Part shown: positions 41,155-48,641 of the stretch, in pieces
Numbering within the stretch: position 1 is the first letter of the stretch
Layout of the letters: every line of letters begins with the position of its first letter
Origin: Amycolatopsis sacchari
GTDB taxonomy: Bacteria; Actinomycetota; Actinomycetes; Mycobacteriales; Pseudonocardiaceae
DNA: 64,000 nt
Assembly (NCBI RefSeq): GCF_900114035.1
Contig: NZ_FORP01000011.1
Span: forward strand, 124,001 to 188,000
Direction: 5' to 3'
Made by a program: the position numbers and the translations under genes
Notes under the pieces: generated by a model
What the model was told of the DNA's origin: nothing
Seen by the model: the letters and a program-made list of their open reading frames with translations, nothing else
Databases searched by the model: none

Positions 41155-41682
41155 CAGTTCACGCCTTACGGAGGGGTCGCCGCGCAGCTGGCCGCCGCCC
41201 TCGTCAACGCGGCCCCCGGCGCGACGACCGCCACCTACGAGGACCTCATCGAGACCTACGACTACCGCGGCACGTCCCCGGTCACGCCGGCGGAGGCGGC
41301 CGAGCTGACGGCGTGGGCGGGGCGGCTGCGCCCGGTGTTCTCGGAGCCGGCTCTGCAGCCGCGGGTGGACCTGGTGAACGAGCTGCTGGCCGTGGTGGCC
41401 GCCCGCCCGTACCTCTCGCAGCACCACGACCGCCCGCCGCACTTCCACTACGCGGCCGAGGACGCGCCGACGGTGCAGCGCATCAAGGCCTACACGATCA
41501 TGGGAGTGGGCCACGTCCTGTGCGACGATCCACAACGGATCGGCTCCTGCGGCCGCCCGGGCTGCGCGACGGTGTTCGTGGACACCTCCCGCAACGGACG
41601 GCGCCGCTTCTGCTCACCGGAATGCGCGAACCGCGCCCATGTCGCGGCACACCGGCGAAGGCAAAAGGCCGGGACGGCTTGA
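41152..41682 (+). CDS. CGNR-type zinc-finger regulator-like protein
   Basis: A 176-aa protein of the ABATE/CGNR family. The N-terminal stress-associated domain starts F-T-P-Y-G-G-V-A-A. The C-terminal zinc finger has C-G-R-P-G-C, then R-F-C-S-P-E-C-A-N-R, with A in place of G in the usual C-G-N-R, followed by a basic tail (A-H-R-R-R). Members are probable DNA-binding regulators. The ATG at 41152 is favoured by a leaderless-type promoter; a GTG at 41125 would add nine residues. It is divergent from the 50-aa cysteine protein. Confidence 0.82.
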   Translation: MQFTPYGGVAAQLAAALVNAAPGATTATYEDLIETYDYRGTSPVTPAEAAELTAWAGRLRPVFSEPALQPRVDLVNELLAVVAARPYLSQHHDRPPHFHYAAEDAPTVQRIKAYTIMGVGHVLCDDPQRIGSCGRPGCATVFVDTSRNGRRRFCSPECANRAHVAAHRRRQKAGTA

Positions 41683-41755
41683 GGCCCGGCGCGGAGCTGG
41701 ATCTTCCGGCGAAAGCCGGGCACCCGGTGCGCCGGGGCGGCAGCAGGCCGGGATA

Positions 41756-42050
41756 GTGGACGACGCGTTCGGGGACGCGTGCGGAACCGCGGCGGAGGGC
41801 CCCGCGTCGGAGCAGCAGGCGCCGCACCCCGCGCGCCGCCTCGCACCCGGGGACGACGACCACTTCGACCAGAACTCGATGCTGTGCCGCTGACCACTCC
41901 GCTCACACCGCCGGGGCGGCGCTCACACCCGCCAACCGGGCACTGGCCAAGGACGCCGTGCCGGGCGATGGGGACGAGCCGTGGTTCGACAAGAGCCGGG
42001 TCGGTGGGGACCGGAGTCCGGAGGAGACCCGTAAGGACCTCGACGTATGA
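41756..42050 (+). pseudogene. Possible broken small gene upstream of the 213-aa unknown protein
   Basis: In the 364-bp space 41683-42046, GC-biased codons run in one frame from a GTG at 41756 to a stop at 41893 (ending F-D-Q-N-S-M-L-C-R). From about 41885 the GC bias moves to another frame (A-D-H-S-A-H-T-A-G and on to E-E-T-R-K-D-L-D-V), which stops at 42048-42050. That stop overlaps the next gene's ATG as ATGA, the usual sign of translational coupling. One extra base near 41888-41892 would explain the switch. Either a frameshifted small gene of about 98 codons or coincidence; no family is recognised. Confidence 0.35.
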
Positions 42051-42688
42051 CCGAACCCAGTCCCGCCCGGCGGCGGGCCGCGGAGAAGATCTTCGCCCAC
42101 GAGGAACGCCTTGCGGCACAGCGGTACGAGCGCGAGGTTCGCCCCGGTTTCCGGGAACGGGTCGAGGAGCTGATGCGCGGCGAGTGGGGCGAGCCGGTCG
42201 CCGCGCTGCGCCTCGGCGACACCTCGCTGGGGTTCGAGGTGCCCGGCAGGCGCCTGGACGGCACGGTCAAGGGCAGGAAGCTCGTGCGGCGGTTCTTCTG
42301 GAACATCCTGCGTGGCGTCGCCGGCGGGGCGTGGGCCGTCTTCGCGCTGGTCAACGGCGCGGGCAGTGGCGGCGGACGATGGGGCAGCCCGTTCGAGCGG
42401 GAGATCCGCGTCAAGGGCCCGGCGAACGCGCTCGCCCTCGACCTCGCCGACCCGCTCCGGTCGGTGAAAGGGCCCTGGCTGGTGCTCTCCCGGTCGGCCG
42501 TCGCCGTCGTCGACAGCGGATCGGCCTACCTCGACCCCGCCGACGCGGCCCCGCTGCGGATCATCTGGCAGGCGCGGAAGCCACAGGCACCGGAGGTCGA
42601 CGTCCACGGGCGCACCATCACCTGGCCCGACGGGTCGACCTTCCGGTTTCCCCTGCACAGCAGCGCCGAAGCACAGCGCCTCAGGTAG
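42047..42688 (+). CDS. Conserved protein of unknown function
   Basis: A 213-aa soluble-looking protein. The N-terminal 45 residues are helical and charged (R-R-R-A-A-E-K-I-F-A-H-E-E-R). A short Gly/Ala hydrophobic patch around 88-112 could be a membrane-associated hairpin. The C-terminal half is predicted beta-rich with several W residues. No known motif was recognised. It converges on the LigA-like gene with an 8-bp overlap of 3' ends and may be coupled to a broken small ORF upstream. Codon bias is typical of the region. Confidence 0.6.
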   Translation: MTEPSPARRRAAEKIFAHEERLAAQRYEREVRPGFRERVEELMRGEWGEPVAALRLGDTSLGFEVPGRRLDGTVKGRKLVRRFFWNILRGVAGGAWAVFALVNGAGSGGGRWGSPFEREIRVKGPANALALDLADPLRSVKGPWLVLSRSAVAVVDSGSAYLDPADAAPLRIIWQARKPQAPEVDVHGRTITWPDGSTFRFPLHSSAEAQRLR

Positions 42689-43043
42689 CGATGTCCGGGT
42701 ACGGCAACGAAAAGTGCGCCAGCCGCTGCGCGTACTCGCGCTGGAAGGCCATCGGCTCGTCGTAGTCGCGTTCGAACATCGCGATGAACAGGGTCAGCGT
42801 GAGGAACGGGTGCGCGCCCAGCTCGAACAGCTTCGGGTAGTCGTGAGTGGACAGTGCCTCGCGCTCGACGTCTTCGAACCGCAGCCACGTCGAGCTCTCC
42901 CCGCCGTGGCAGTTGAGGATCACGTTGGCGCGCTCGGCCTCCCACCACCGCACCGTGCCCGCCGGGTCCTCGCGGTAGCGCTCGACGAGCTCCGGGTCGC
43001 GGTCGATCGTGTACAGGAACTTGTCCAGCAGGTACTTGCTCAC
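42681..43043 (-). CDS. Protocatechuate 4,5-dioxygenase alpha-subunit-like protein (LigA-like)
   Basis: A 120-aa LigA-type small subunit. It is largely helical, with the family's K-F-L-Y-T-I-D-R-D-P-E-L-V-E-R-Y near the start, then N-C-H-G-G and A-M-F-E-R-D-Y-D. In LigAB enzymes the alpha subunit closes over the active site of the beta subunit. The GTG at 43043 overlaps the LigB-like stop (GTGA). The long frame upstream is a shadow of LigB. It is the last gene of the operon starting at 47267. The exact catecholic substrate (protocatechuate, gallate or other) is not determined. Confidence 0.85.
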   Translation of the reverse strand: MSKYLLDKFLYTIDRDPELVERYREDPAGTVRWWEAERANVILNCHGGESSTWLRFEDVEREALSTHDYPKLFELGAHPFLTLTLFIAMFERDYDEPMAFQREYAQRLAHFSLPYPDIAT

Positions 43044-43900
43044 CGCAGCCCTCCCGGGTACCAGGTGAAGTAGGCCTCCATCGTGTGGAACAGGTCGTAG
43101 GTGTCGACGTAGTCCACCCGCTGCCCCTCCCCCGCCACGCCCATCATCAGCATGAAGTCCATGAACCCGTGCGTCGCGTTGCCCGGCAGGTGCAGGCTCT
43201 CCAGCGTCACCTCGCCGAGGCACTTCTCGATGTCCCCGTTGGCGATCCAGTCCACGGCCTTGCGGTCGAACTCCGGATCCGGCCCGTGCGGCCCGGACTG
43301 CCGCGGCCCGCCCAGCTCCAGCGACAGGTGCCCGGTGCCGATCACCGCCACGCGCTGGTCCGACGGCCAGGACTCGATCAGCTGACGGATCGTCCGTCCC
43401 AACTGGACGAACCGCTTCGGCTGCGGCAGCGGCGGCGCGAAGATGTTGGTGTAGATGGGCACGATCGGCAGGTCGTTCTGCGGGCGCAGGGTGATGATCG
43501 GGCACGTGATGGAGTGGTCGATCCGCAGCTCGTTGGAGAACGCCAGGTCGAACCCGGCGTCCAGGCCCTCGCGCAGCACGTACTCCGACAGGTCCTCCTG
43601 TCCTTTGAGGACCATCCTGGGCAGCCCGAACTCGCGTTCCTCGTTGTACCAGTTGGCGTCGTAGACCGGGGCCTTGCCGACGAGGAACTGCGGCATGTTG
43701 TCCAGCCACAGCTGGTGGAAGTGGTCGGAGCCGACCATCACGAGCACGTCCGGCCGCGCCCGCGTCAGCGTCTCGCGGAACGCCTCGACCTTGCGCACCC
43801 ACTCGTCGGCGAAGTCCGGGCGGTCCTCACCGGTCGCGGTGCTGGCGCGGTAGTAGAACGGGTGGTGGGTGGACGCGATCACCGCGACCAGTTGAGCCAT
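43040..43900 (-). CDS. Class III extradiol ring-cleavage dioxygenase (LigB-like)
   Basis: A 286-aa LigB-superfamily enzyme. Probable iron ligands are His12 (S-T-H-H-P) and His60 (G-S-D-H-F-H), with a later glutamate. A conserved F-S-N-E-L-R-I-D-H segment and G-T-G-H-L-S are typical. It inserts O2 next to the diol of a catechol-type ring using Fe(II). The ATG at 43900 follows GGAGG. Pairing with an overlapping LigA-like gene supports a protocatechuate 4,5-dioxygenase-type complex. The operon lacks LigC/LigI-like genes and instead has CoA-transferase and citryl-CoA-lyase-like genes. Confidence 0.88.
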   Translation of the reverse strand: MAQLVAVIASTHHPFYYRASTATGEDRPDFADEWVRKVEAFRETLTRARPDVLVMVGSDHFHQLWLDNMPQFLVGKAPVYDANWYNEEREFGLPRMVLKGQEDLSEYVLREGLDAGFDLAFSNELRIDHSITCPIITLRPQNDLPIVPIYTNIFAPPLPQPKRFVQLGRTIRQLIESWPSDQRVAVIGTGHLSLELGGPRQSGPHGPDPEFDRKAVDWIANGDIEKCLGEVTLESLHLPGNATHGFMDFMLMMGVAGEGQRVDYVDTYDLFHTMEAYFTWYPGGLR

Positions 43901-43901
43901 C

Positions 43902-44690
43902 TCAGCCTCCGGACGGTTCGGGTGGCACGGACCGGTTGTTGAGGTCCACGGACAGGAAGATCTCGTTGGCGACCGGGTTGCGCAGCTCCTCGGCCAGCTG
44001 CCCGATGAGCCCCGCGGTGCGGGCGAGCAGGGCGAATCCACGCAGCAGCTCCAGTGGCAGCCCCAGGTCCGCGAGCGCGGCGCCGCAGACCCCGGCGCCG
44101 TTGAGCGGCAAGGTGCGGCCGAGCACCTGCGGGTGCACCCGCCCGATCGCCGCGAACAGCGACAGGTGCGGGCCGAACAGGTCCTCCTCGCGGGCGATCT
44201 CGAACAGCCGCGGCGTGCGCGGGTCGCCTTGCTTGTGCACGTGGTGACCGAGACCGGGGATGAGCTTTCCGGCTTCACGGCGGGCTTTCACGGTCTCCAG
44301 CGCGAGCGCGTCCCAGCCGGCCTCGTCCTCTGGATCCTCCACAGTGGACAGAACTTCGTGCAGGAAACGACCGCAGTCCTCGGTCACGCCGAGGAACCGC
44401 GAACCGCCGCCGAGCAGGCCCGCGGCGAGCGCGCCCTGCACCGAGTCGGGCGCCGACAGGTAGGTCAGCCGGGTCACGATCGCGGTCGGGGTGAAGCCGT
44501 GGTCCGCCAGCGCGGCGAGCACGGCCTCGAACACCCGCGTTTCCCCGGGCGAGGGGCGTCGCTGCGTGGCGAGCCAGAACGCCAGCTCACCGAAGGAAAC
44601 GTTGCCCATCACGTCCCGCGCCAGGTCCTGCCCCAGCAACGTGATCTTGTCCAGCGAGGACGCGCCCAGCGCCGTCGGGTACTCCGTCAT
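43902..44690 (-). CDS. Citryl-CoA lyase / citrate synthase-like protein
   Basis: A 262-aa protein of the short citrate synthase-like family often annotated citryl-CoA lyase. Features: G-L-G-H-H-V-H-K-Q-G-D-P-R (the catalytic histidine region of citrate synthase), and N-G-A-G near residue 205. It is far shorter than true citrate synthase (about 430 aa), lacking the N-terminal part. It would cleave or form a C-C bond in a citryl-CoA-like thioester. It lies 1 bp from LigB and overlaps the CaiB-type gene (ATGA), suggesting CoA activation and then retro-aldol-type cleavage of the ring-fission product. Confidence 0.8.
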   Translation of the reverse strand: MTEYPTALGASSLDKITLLGQDLARDVMGNVSFGELAFWLATQRRPSPGETRVFEAVLAALADHGFTPTAIVTRLTYLSAPDSVQGALAAGLLGGGSRFLGVTEDCGRFLHEVLSTVEDPEDEAGWDALALETVKARREAGKLIPGLGHHVHKQGDPRTPRLFEIAREEDLFGPHLSLFAAIGRVHPQVLGRTLPLNGAGVCGAALADLGLPLELLRGFALLARTAGLIGQLAEELRNPVANEIFLSVDLNNRSVPPEPSGG

Positions 44691-45844
44691 TCCTGCTGCT
44701 CCAGCCACTTGCGCAGTTCCGCCCCGTGCTCGTCGAGCTCGGGCGGCGGCAGCCGGTAGTCCACCGGCGTCTCGGAGAACCGGATCGGGTGCCGGGTCGT
44801 CGGCACTCCCCCGACCTCGACGACGGGGTCCAGCTCGAACCGTTCCGCCATCGCGAACCCCTGGTCGATCGTGTTGATCGGCCCGCACGGCACCCCGGCC
44901 TCGACGAGCAGGTCGAACCACTCCAGTGCGCCGCGTTTGCGCAGCTGCTCGGCGAGGATCGGGCGCAGCTCGTCGCGCCGCTCGGTGCGGTCGGCGTTGC
45001 GGGCGAAGCGCGGGTCGTCCGCGATCTCGGGGATGCCGAGCACCTCGCACAGCTTGCGGAACTGCCCGTCGTTGGCGGCGGTGACGATGAGGTCGTTGTC
45101 GGCCGTCGGCAGCGGCTCGTACGGGAACACGCTGGGGTGCGCGTTGCCCATCCGGTAGGGCACGGTGCCGCCCGCGACGTACGCCGAGCTGTGGTTGACC
45201 AGCCCGGTCAGCGCCGAAGACAGCAGGTTCACCTCGACGTGCTGCCCCTGCCCCGTCGCATCGCGGTGGCGCAGCGCGGCGAGGATGCCGATCGTGGCGT
45301 GGTTGCCCGCCATCACGTCGAACACCGAGATGCCCGCGCGGTACGGCGGCCCGTCCGGGTCGCCGGTGAGGCTCATCAGCCCGGAGATCGCCTGCACCAT
45401 CAGGTCGTAGCCGGGCACGTTCCGGCCGGCGCCGGAGCCGAACCCGCTGATCGAGGCGTAGATGACGCCGGGGTTCGCCTCGTGCACGGCGTCGAAGTCC
45501 AGTCCGTACTTGGTGAGCCCGCCGGGTTTGAAGTTCTCGATCAGCACGTCGGCGCGGCGGGCCAGCTCGCGGGCGAGCCGGGCGTCGGTCTCGTCCCGCA
45601 GGTCGAGCGCGATGGACCGCTTGCCGCGGTTGACGCCGAGGTAGTACGTCGCGACGCCGTCGCGCACCGGGGGCATCCAGGTGCGTGTGTCGTCGCCGCG
45701 CGGACCCTCCACTTTGATCACTTCCGCGCCCAGGTCCGCCAGCAGCATCGTGGCGTAGGGACCGGCGAGGATCCGGGAGAAGTCCGCGACGAGCAGCCCG
45801 GCGAGCGGGCCGCTGCGGTCAGGAGCGGGTGTGGGTCGAGGCAC
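44687..45844 (-). CDS. CaiB/BaiF family III CoA-transferase
   Basis: A 385-aa family III CoA-transferase. It has the typical N-terminus (L-V-A-D-F-S-R-I-L-A-G-P-Y), G-A-E-V-I-K-V-E, then N-R-G-K-R-S, the P-G-Y-D-L-M segment with the catalytic aspartate, and G-N-A-H-P-S. It transfers CoA from a donor such as succinyl-CoA to a carboxylate. It overlaps the upstream amidohydrolase gene by 26 bp and the lyase gene by 4 bp. Most likely it makes the thioester that the citryl-CoA-lyase-like enzyme then cleaves. Confidence 0.88.
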   Translation of the reverse strand: MPRPTPAPDRSGPLAGLLVADFSRILAGPYATMLLADLGAEVIKVEGPRGDDTRTWMPPVRDGVATYYLGVNRGKRSIALDLRDETDARLARELARRADVLIENFKPGGLTKYGLDFDAVHEANPGVIYASISGFGSGAGRNVPGYDLMVQAISGLMSLTGDPDGPPYRAGISVFDVMAGNHATIGILAALRHRDATGQGQHVEVNLLSSALTGLVNHSSAYVAGGTVPYRMGNAHPSVFPYEPLPTADNDLIVTAANDGQFRKLCEVLGIPEIADDPRFARNADRTERRDELRPILAEQLRKRGALEWFDLLVEAGVPCGPINTIDQGFAMAERFELDPVVEVGGVPTTRHPIRFSETPVDYRLPPPELDEHGAELRKWLEQQE

Positions 45845-47267
45845 TGGCGTAGTCCGTGTACGTGTAGGGGTTGTCGAGGACCTTGGTCTCGGGGATGTCC
45901 GGGTTCATGCCCTTGCGCCAGGCTTCCTCGCCCAGCTGCGTCCGCAGGTACGTCACGGTCTCGTCGACCTCGCGGCGCACGGCGTCGAGGTCGATGCCGA
46001 CGAGGCGGTGGTCGTGCTTGACCACGCGCCCGTTCACCAGCACCGTGTGCACGTCGCCGCGCTGGGCCTGGAAAGCGACGTGGCCGTACGGGTTCAGCAG
46101 CGGGAACGACACCGAGCTGTGGTCGTTCTTGATGAGCACGACGTCGGCCTTCTTACCCGGTTCGAGGCTGCCGAGGTCGTCGCGGCCGATCGCGTGGGCG
46201 CCGCCGCGCGTGGCCCAGTCGACGACGTGCTCGGCGCGGAGGCTGGCGTGCGTGACGGTCTCGTTCTTCGCGTGCGCCTCCAGGTGCTCACGCGACCGGT
46301 CCGCGCCCAGCGTCGTGCGCATGGCGGAGAACAGGTCGCCGCTCCACCACACGGAGGTGTCCATGGACAGCGAAACCGGGATGCCGTGCGCGCGGATGGC
46401 CCAGGTGGGCGGGTAGCCCTGGCCCGCGCTCTGCTCGCTCTCGGTGGACACGGAGATGGAGCCGCCGGTCGCCGCGATGCGGTGGTAGGAGTCGGCGGAC
46501 AGCGAAGCCGCGTGCACGTACACGGTTTCCGGCGTCATGAAACCGTGGTCGTGCATGAGCTTGATGCCGTCGTCGTTGGTGGCACCCCACACCCCGGCGT
46601 GCGTGGTGACGGCCACGCCCAGCTCCCTCGCGACCTCGAACGCGGGCTTCTCGGGGAAGGCCGGATCGCCGGTCACGTCGAAGGCGAGCTGGAAGCCGAG
46701 CAGGTCGTCCCCGGTGATCCGGCGGCGCACGAAGTCGCGGAACTCCGGCGCGGCGGTCCACTCGGCGGGCGGGGCCTGGATGTTGCCGTAGGCGAGGACG
46801 AACCGGCCCGGCACCGACTGCAGCGCGTCGACGGCGGCGTCGGCGTGGTCCACGGTCCGCAGCCCGTGCGACCAGTCGACGACGGTGGTGACGCCGGATT
46901 CGAGCGCTTCGACGGCGGCGAGCACGTTGCCGGCGTGGACGTCCTGGGGGCGGAACAGCTTGCCGCTTTCCAGGTAGTACCAGACGAAGTACTGCGTGAG
47001 GGTCCAGTCGGCGCCGTAGCCGCGCATCGCGGTCTGCCACATGTGCCGGTGGGTGTCGATCATGCCCGGCATGACGATGCCGCCGCTCGCGTCGATCACC
47101 ACGGCGTCCTGCGGCACCTCGAGGTCCGGGCCGACGGCGGTGATGCGGTCACCGGTGACGAGCACGTCGGCGCGGTCGAGCACGCGCCGCTGGTCGTCCA
47201 GGGTCAGGACGGTGCCGCCCCGCAACACGACGGGCCTTCCCGGCGCGAACTCGCTCGGCTGGCTCAT
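45819..47267 (-). CDS. Metal-dependent amidohydrolase/deaminase (cytosine deaminase-like, SsnA/TrzN group)
   Basis: A 482-aa two-domain amidohydrolase. The beta-sandwich edge (V-V-L-R-G-G-T-V-L-T-L) precedes the barrel, with the metal motif D-T-H-R-H at 71-75. T-H-A-G and Y-V-H-A-A lie mid-barrel, and D-T-S and P-G-K-K-A-D-V-V-L near the end. Relatives deaminate or dechlorinate N-heterocycles (guanine, S-adenosylhomocysteine, s-triazines). The ATG at 47267 follows GAGGAG. It is the first gene of the LigAB operon; a hydrolytic step on a nitrogen heterocycle or amide before ring cleavage is an attractive inference. Confidence 0.87.
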   Translation of the reverse strand: MSQPSEFAPGRPVVLRGGTVLTLDDQRRVLDRADVLVTGDRITAVGPDLEVPQDAVVIDASGGIVMPGMIDTHRHMWQTAMRGYGADWTLTQYFVWYYLESGKLFRPQDVHAGNVLAAVEALESGVTTVVDWSHGLRTVDHADAAVDALQSVPGRFVLAYGNIQAPPAEWTAAPEFRDFVRRRITGDDLLGFQLAFDVTGDPAFPEKPAFEVARELGVAVTTHAGVWGATNDDGIKLMHDHGFMTPETVYVHAASLSADSYHRIAATGGSISVSTESEQSAGQGYPPTWAIRAHGIPVSLSMDTSVWWSGDLFSAMRTTLGADRSREHLEAHAKNETVTHASLRAEHVVDWATRGGAHAIGRDDLGSLEPGKKADVVLIKNDHSSVSFPLLNPYGHVAFQAQRGDVHTVLVNGRVVKHDHRLVGIDLDAVRREVDETVTYLRTQLGEEAWRKGMNPDIPETKVLDNPYTYTDYASASTHTRS

Positions 47268-47303
47268 GAGGGCACTCCTCACTTCTTCGTGGTCGCCCGT
47301 ACA

Positions 47304-47399
47304 GCTGTCCGCAGTCCGGACAGCCTGGTGGTTGCGCCCACTCTGGCCCGCATCCCAGGAGAAGTCAAGAGCCGTGTCCGCTATGCGGACACTTGTCCG
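47304..47399. promoter_or_regulatory. Tandem TGTCCG-N5-CGGACA operators before the LigAB operon
   Basis: Two identical-type palindromes: GCTGTCCG/CGGACAGC (47304-47311, 47317-47324) and GTGTCCGC/GCGGACAC (47374-47381, 47385-47392). Both reduce to TGTCCG-N5-CGGACA, with centres 69 bp apart. A third half-site TGTCCG is at 47394-47399. They lie between the XRE-cupin gene stop and the amidohydrolase start, so the operon is under tight control, possibly by the XRE-cupin protein. Confidence 0.72.
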
Positions 47400-47404
47400 T
47401 TGAT

Positions 47405-47992
47405 CTAGTGGCGGGTCGCGACCGCCCGGACGTGCGCGCGCTCGCCCTGCCGCCCGACCAGGCTGAGGAACTCGACGGGACCGGCGCCGGTGGCCCCGAA
47501 CCAGTGCGGGGTGCTGGTGTCGAACTCCGCGGCCTCCCCCGGCTTGAGGAGGAGGTCCTGCTCGCCCAGCACCAGGCGCAGTGTGCCGTTGAGGACGTAG
47601 ACCCAGTCGTGGCCCTCGTGGGTGCGCAGGTCGGGTTCGGCGTCGTCGGTTCCCGCCGCGAGCACGAACTTGTACGCCTGGACGCCACCCGGCCTCCGGG
47701 TCAGCGGCAGGATCGTCGACCCGTCGCCGCAGGGGATCGGGCGCAGGTGGATCCGGGGGTCACCGGTGGGCGGGGCGCCGACGAGCTCGTCGAGCGTCAC
47801 CCCGTGGACGCGGGCCAGCGGCAGGAGCTGTTCGAGCGTGGGCCGCCGCAGGCCGGCCTCCAGCCGGGACAGCGTGCTGGCCGAGATACCGGTCTGCGCG
47901 GCCAGGTCGGTCAGCGTGATGTCGCGGGCCATCCGTAGTTTCTTGAGCCTCGGCCCGACGGCGTCGAGCGTCCGGTCTGTCGCTTCGTGCAT
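47405..47992 (-). CDS. XRE-cupin transcriptional regulator
   Basis: A 195-aa regulator with an XRE helix-turn-helix at about 18-72 (L-R-M-A-R-D-I-T-L-T-D-L-A, S-A-S-T-L-S-R-L-E-A-G) and a C-terminal cupin domain (about 115-185: H-E-G-H-D-W-V-Y-V-L-N-G, L-K-P-G-E-A). Such proteins sense a small ligand through the cupin. The ATG at 47992 is preferred over the upstream start at 48079. It lies upstream of the amidohydrolase/LigAB operon on the same strand and is divergent from the methyltransferase gene, with its own palindromic site in that gap. Confidence 0.88.
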   Translation of the reverse strand: MHEATDRTLDAVGPRLKKLRMARDITLTDLAAQTGISASTLSRLEAGLRRPTLEQLLPLARVHGVTLDELVGAPPTGDPRIHLRPIPCGDGSTILPLTRRPGGVQAYKFVLAAGTDDAEPDLRTHEGHDWVYVLNGTLRLVLGEQDLLLKPGEAAEFDTSTPHWFGATGAGPVEFLSLVGRQGERAHVRAVATRH

Positions 47993-48008
47993 GCCCCCGA
48001 TTTTGCCA

Positions 48009-48030
48009 TTCGGCAAGAAACTTTGCCGAA
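48009..48030. promoter_or_regulatory. Operator palindrome between XRE-cupin and methyltransferase genes
   Basis: Perfect 8-bp arms TTCGGCAA (48009-48016) and TTGCCGAA (48023-48030) with a 6-nt spacer. An overlapping palindrome TTGCC-ATTC-GGCAA starts at 48003. Sited 17 bp upstream of the XRE ATG and 30 bp before the methyltransferase GTG, it probably controls both directions. Confidence 0.62.
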
Positions 48031-48059
48031 CCGTCACGACGCGGTCCACCATCGCCGTC

Positions 48060-48641
48060 GTGACACACGCATTCGACAAGGAGTACTGGGAGCGGCACTG
48101 GCACGACTCCCACTTCGAACACCCGCCGAACCCTTACCTGGCAACGGAAACCGGCGATCTCGCGCCGGGCACGGCGCTGGACGCCGGGTGCGGGACCGGG
48201 GCCGAGGCGGTCTGGCTCGCCGCACACGGGTGGCAGGTGACCGCCGCCGACATCTCGGCCGCCGCGCTCGCCCGCGCGGCCGAGCGCGCGACGGACGGCG
48301 ACGTGGCCGAGCGCGTGCGGTGGGTCGAGGCGGACCTGTGCGACTGGCAGCCGGAGGAGCGGTTCGACCTCGTCACGACCCACTACGCCCACCCGGCGAT
48401 GCCGCAGCTGGAGTTCTACGACCGGATCGCGGGCTGGGTCGCCCCCGGCGGCACGCTGCTGATCGTCGGGCACCGGCACGGCCACGACTCCCCCGCTGAG
48501 GCTTCGGTCACCGCCGAAGCCATCACCGCCCGGCTGGACGAGGCGGCCTGGCGGGTCGTCACCGCCGAAGAGCACCGCCGCGCCCTCGCCGGCACCACCC
48601 TCCACGACGTCGTCGTGCGCGCCCGGAAGGAGAACCGATGA
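48060..48641 (+). CDS. SAM-dependent class I methyltransferase
   Basis: A 193-aa Rossmann-fold methyltransferase. It begins F-D-K-E-Y-W-E-R-H-W, a common start of small TPMT/UbiE-like enzymes. Motif I is L-D-A-G-C-G-T-G, then V-T-A-A-D-I-S, and E-A-D-L-C-D-W later. The GTG at 48060 fits this start. It overlaps the downstream exporter gene (ATGA). Methylation of a small toxic compound, with export by the neighbouring MFS pump, is a plausible detoxification pair. Substrate unknown. Confidence 0.85.
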   Translation: MTHAFDKEYWERHWHDSHFEHPPNPYLATETGDLAPGTALDAGCGTGAEAVWLAAHGWQVTAADISAAALARAAERATDGDVAERVRWVEADLCDWQPEERFDLVTTHYAHPAMPQLEFYDRIAGWVAPGGTLLIVGHRHGHDSPAEASVTAEAITARLDEAAWRVVTAEEHRRALAGTTLHDVVVRARKENR

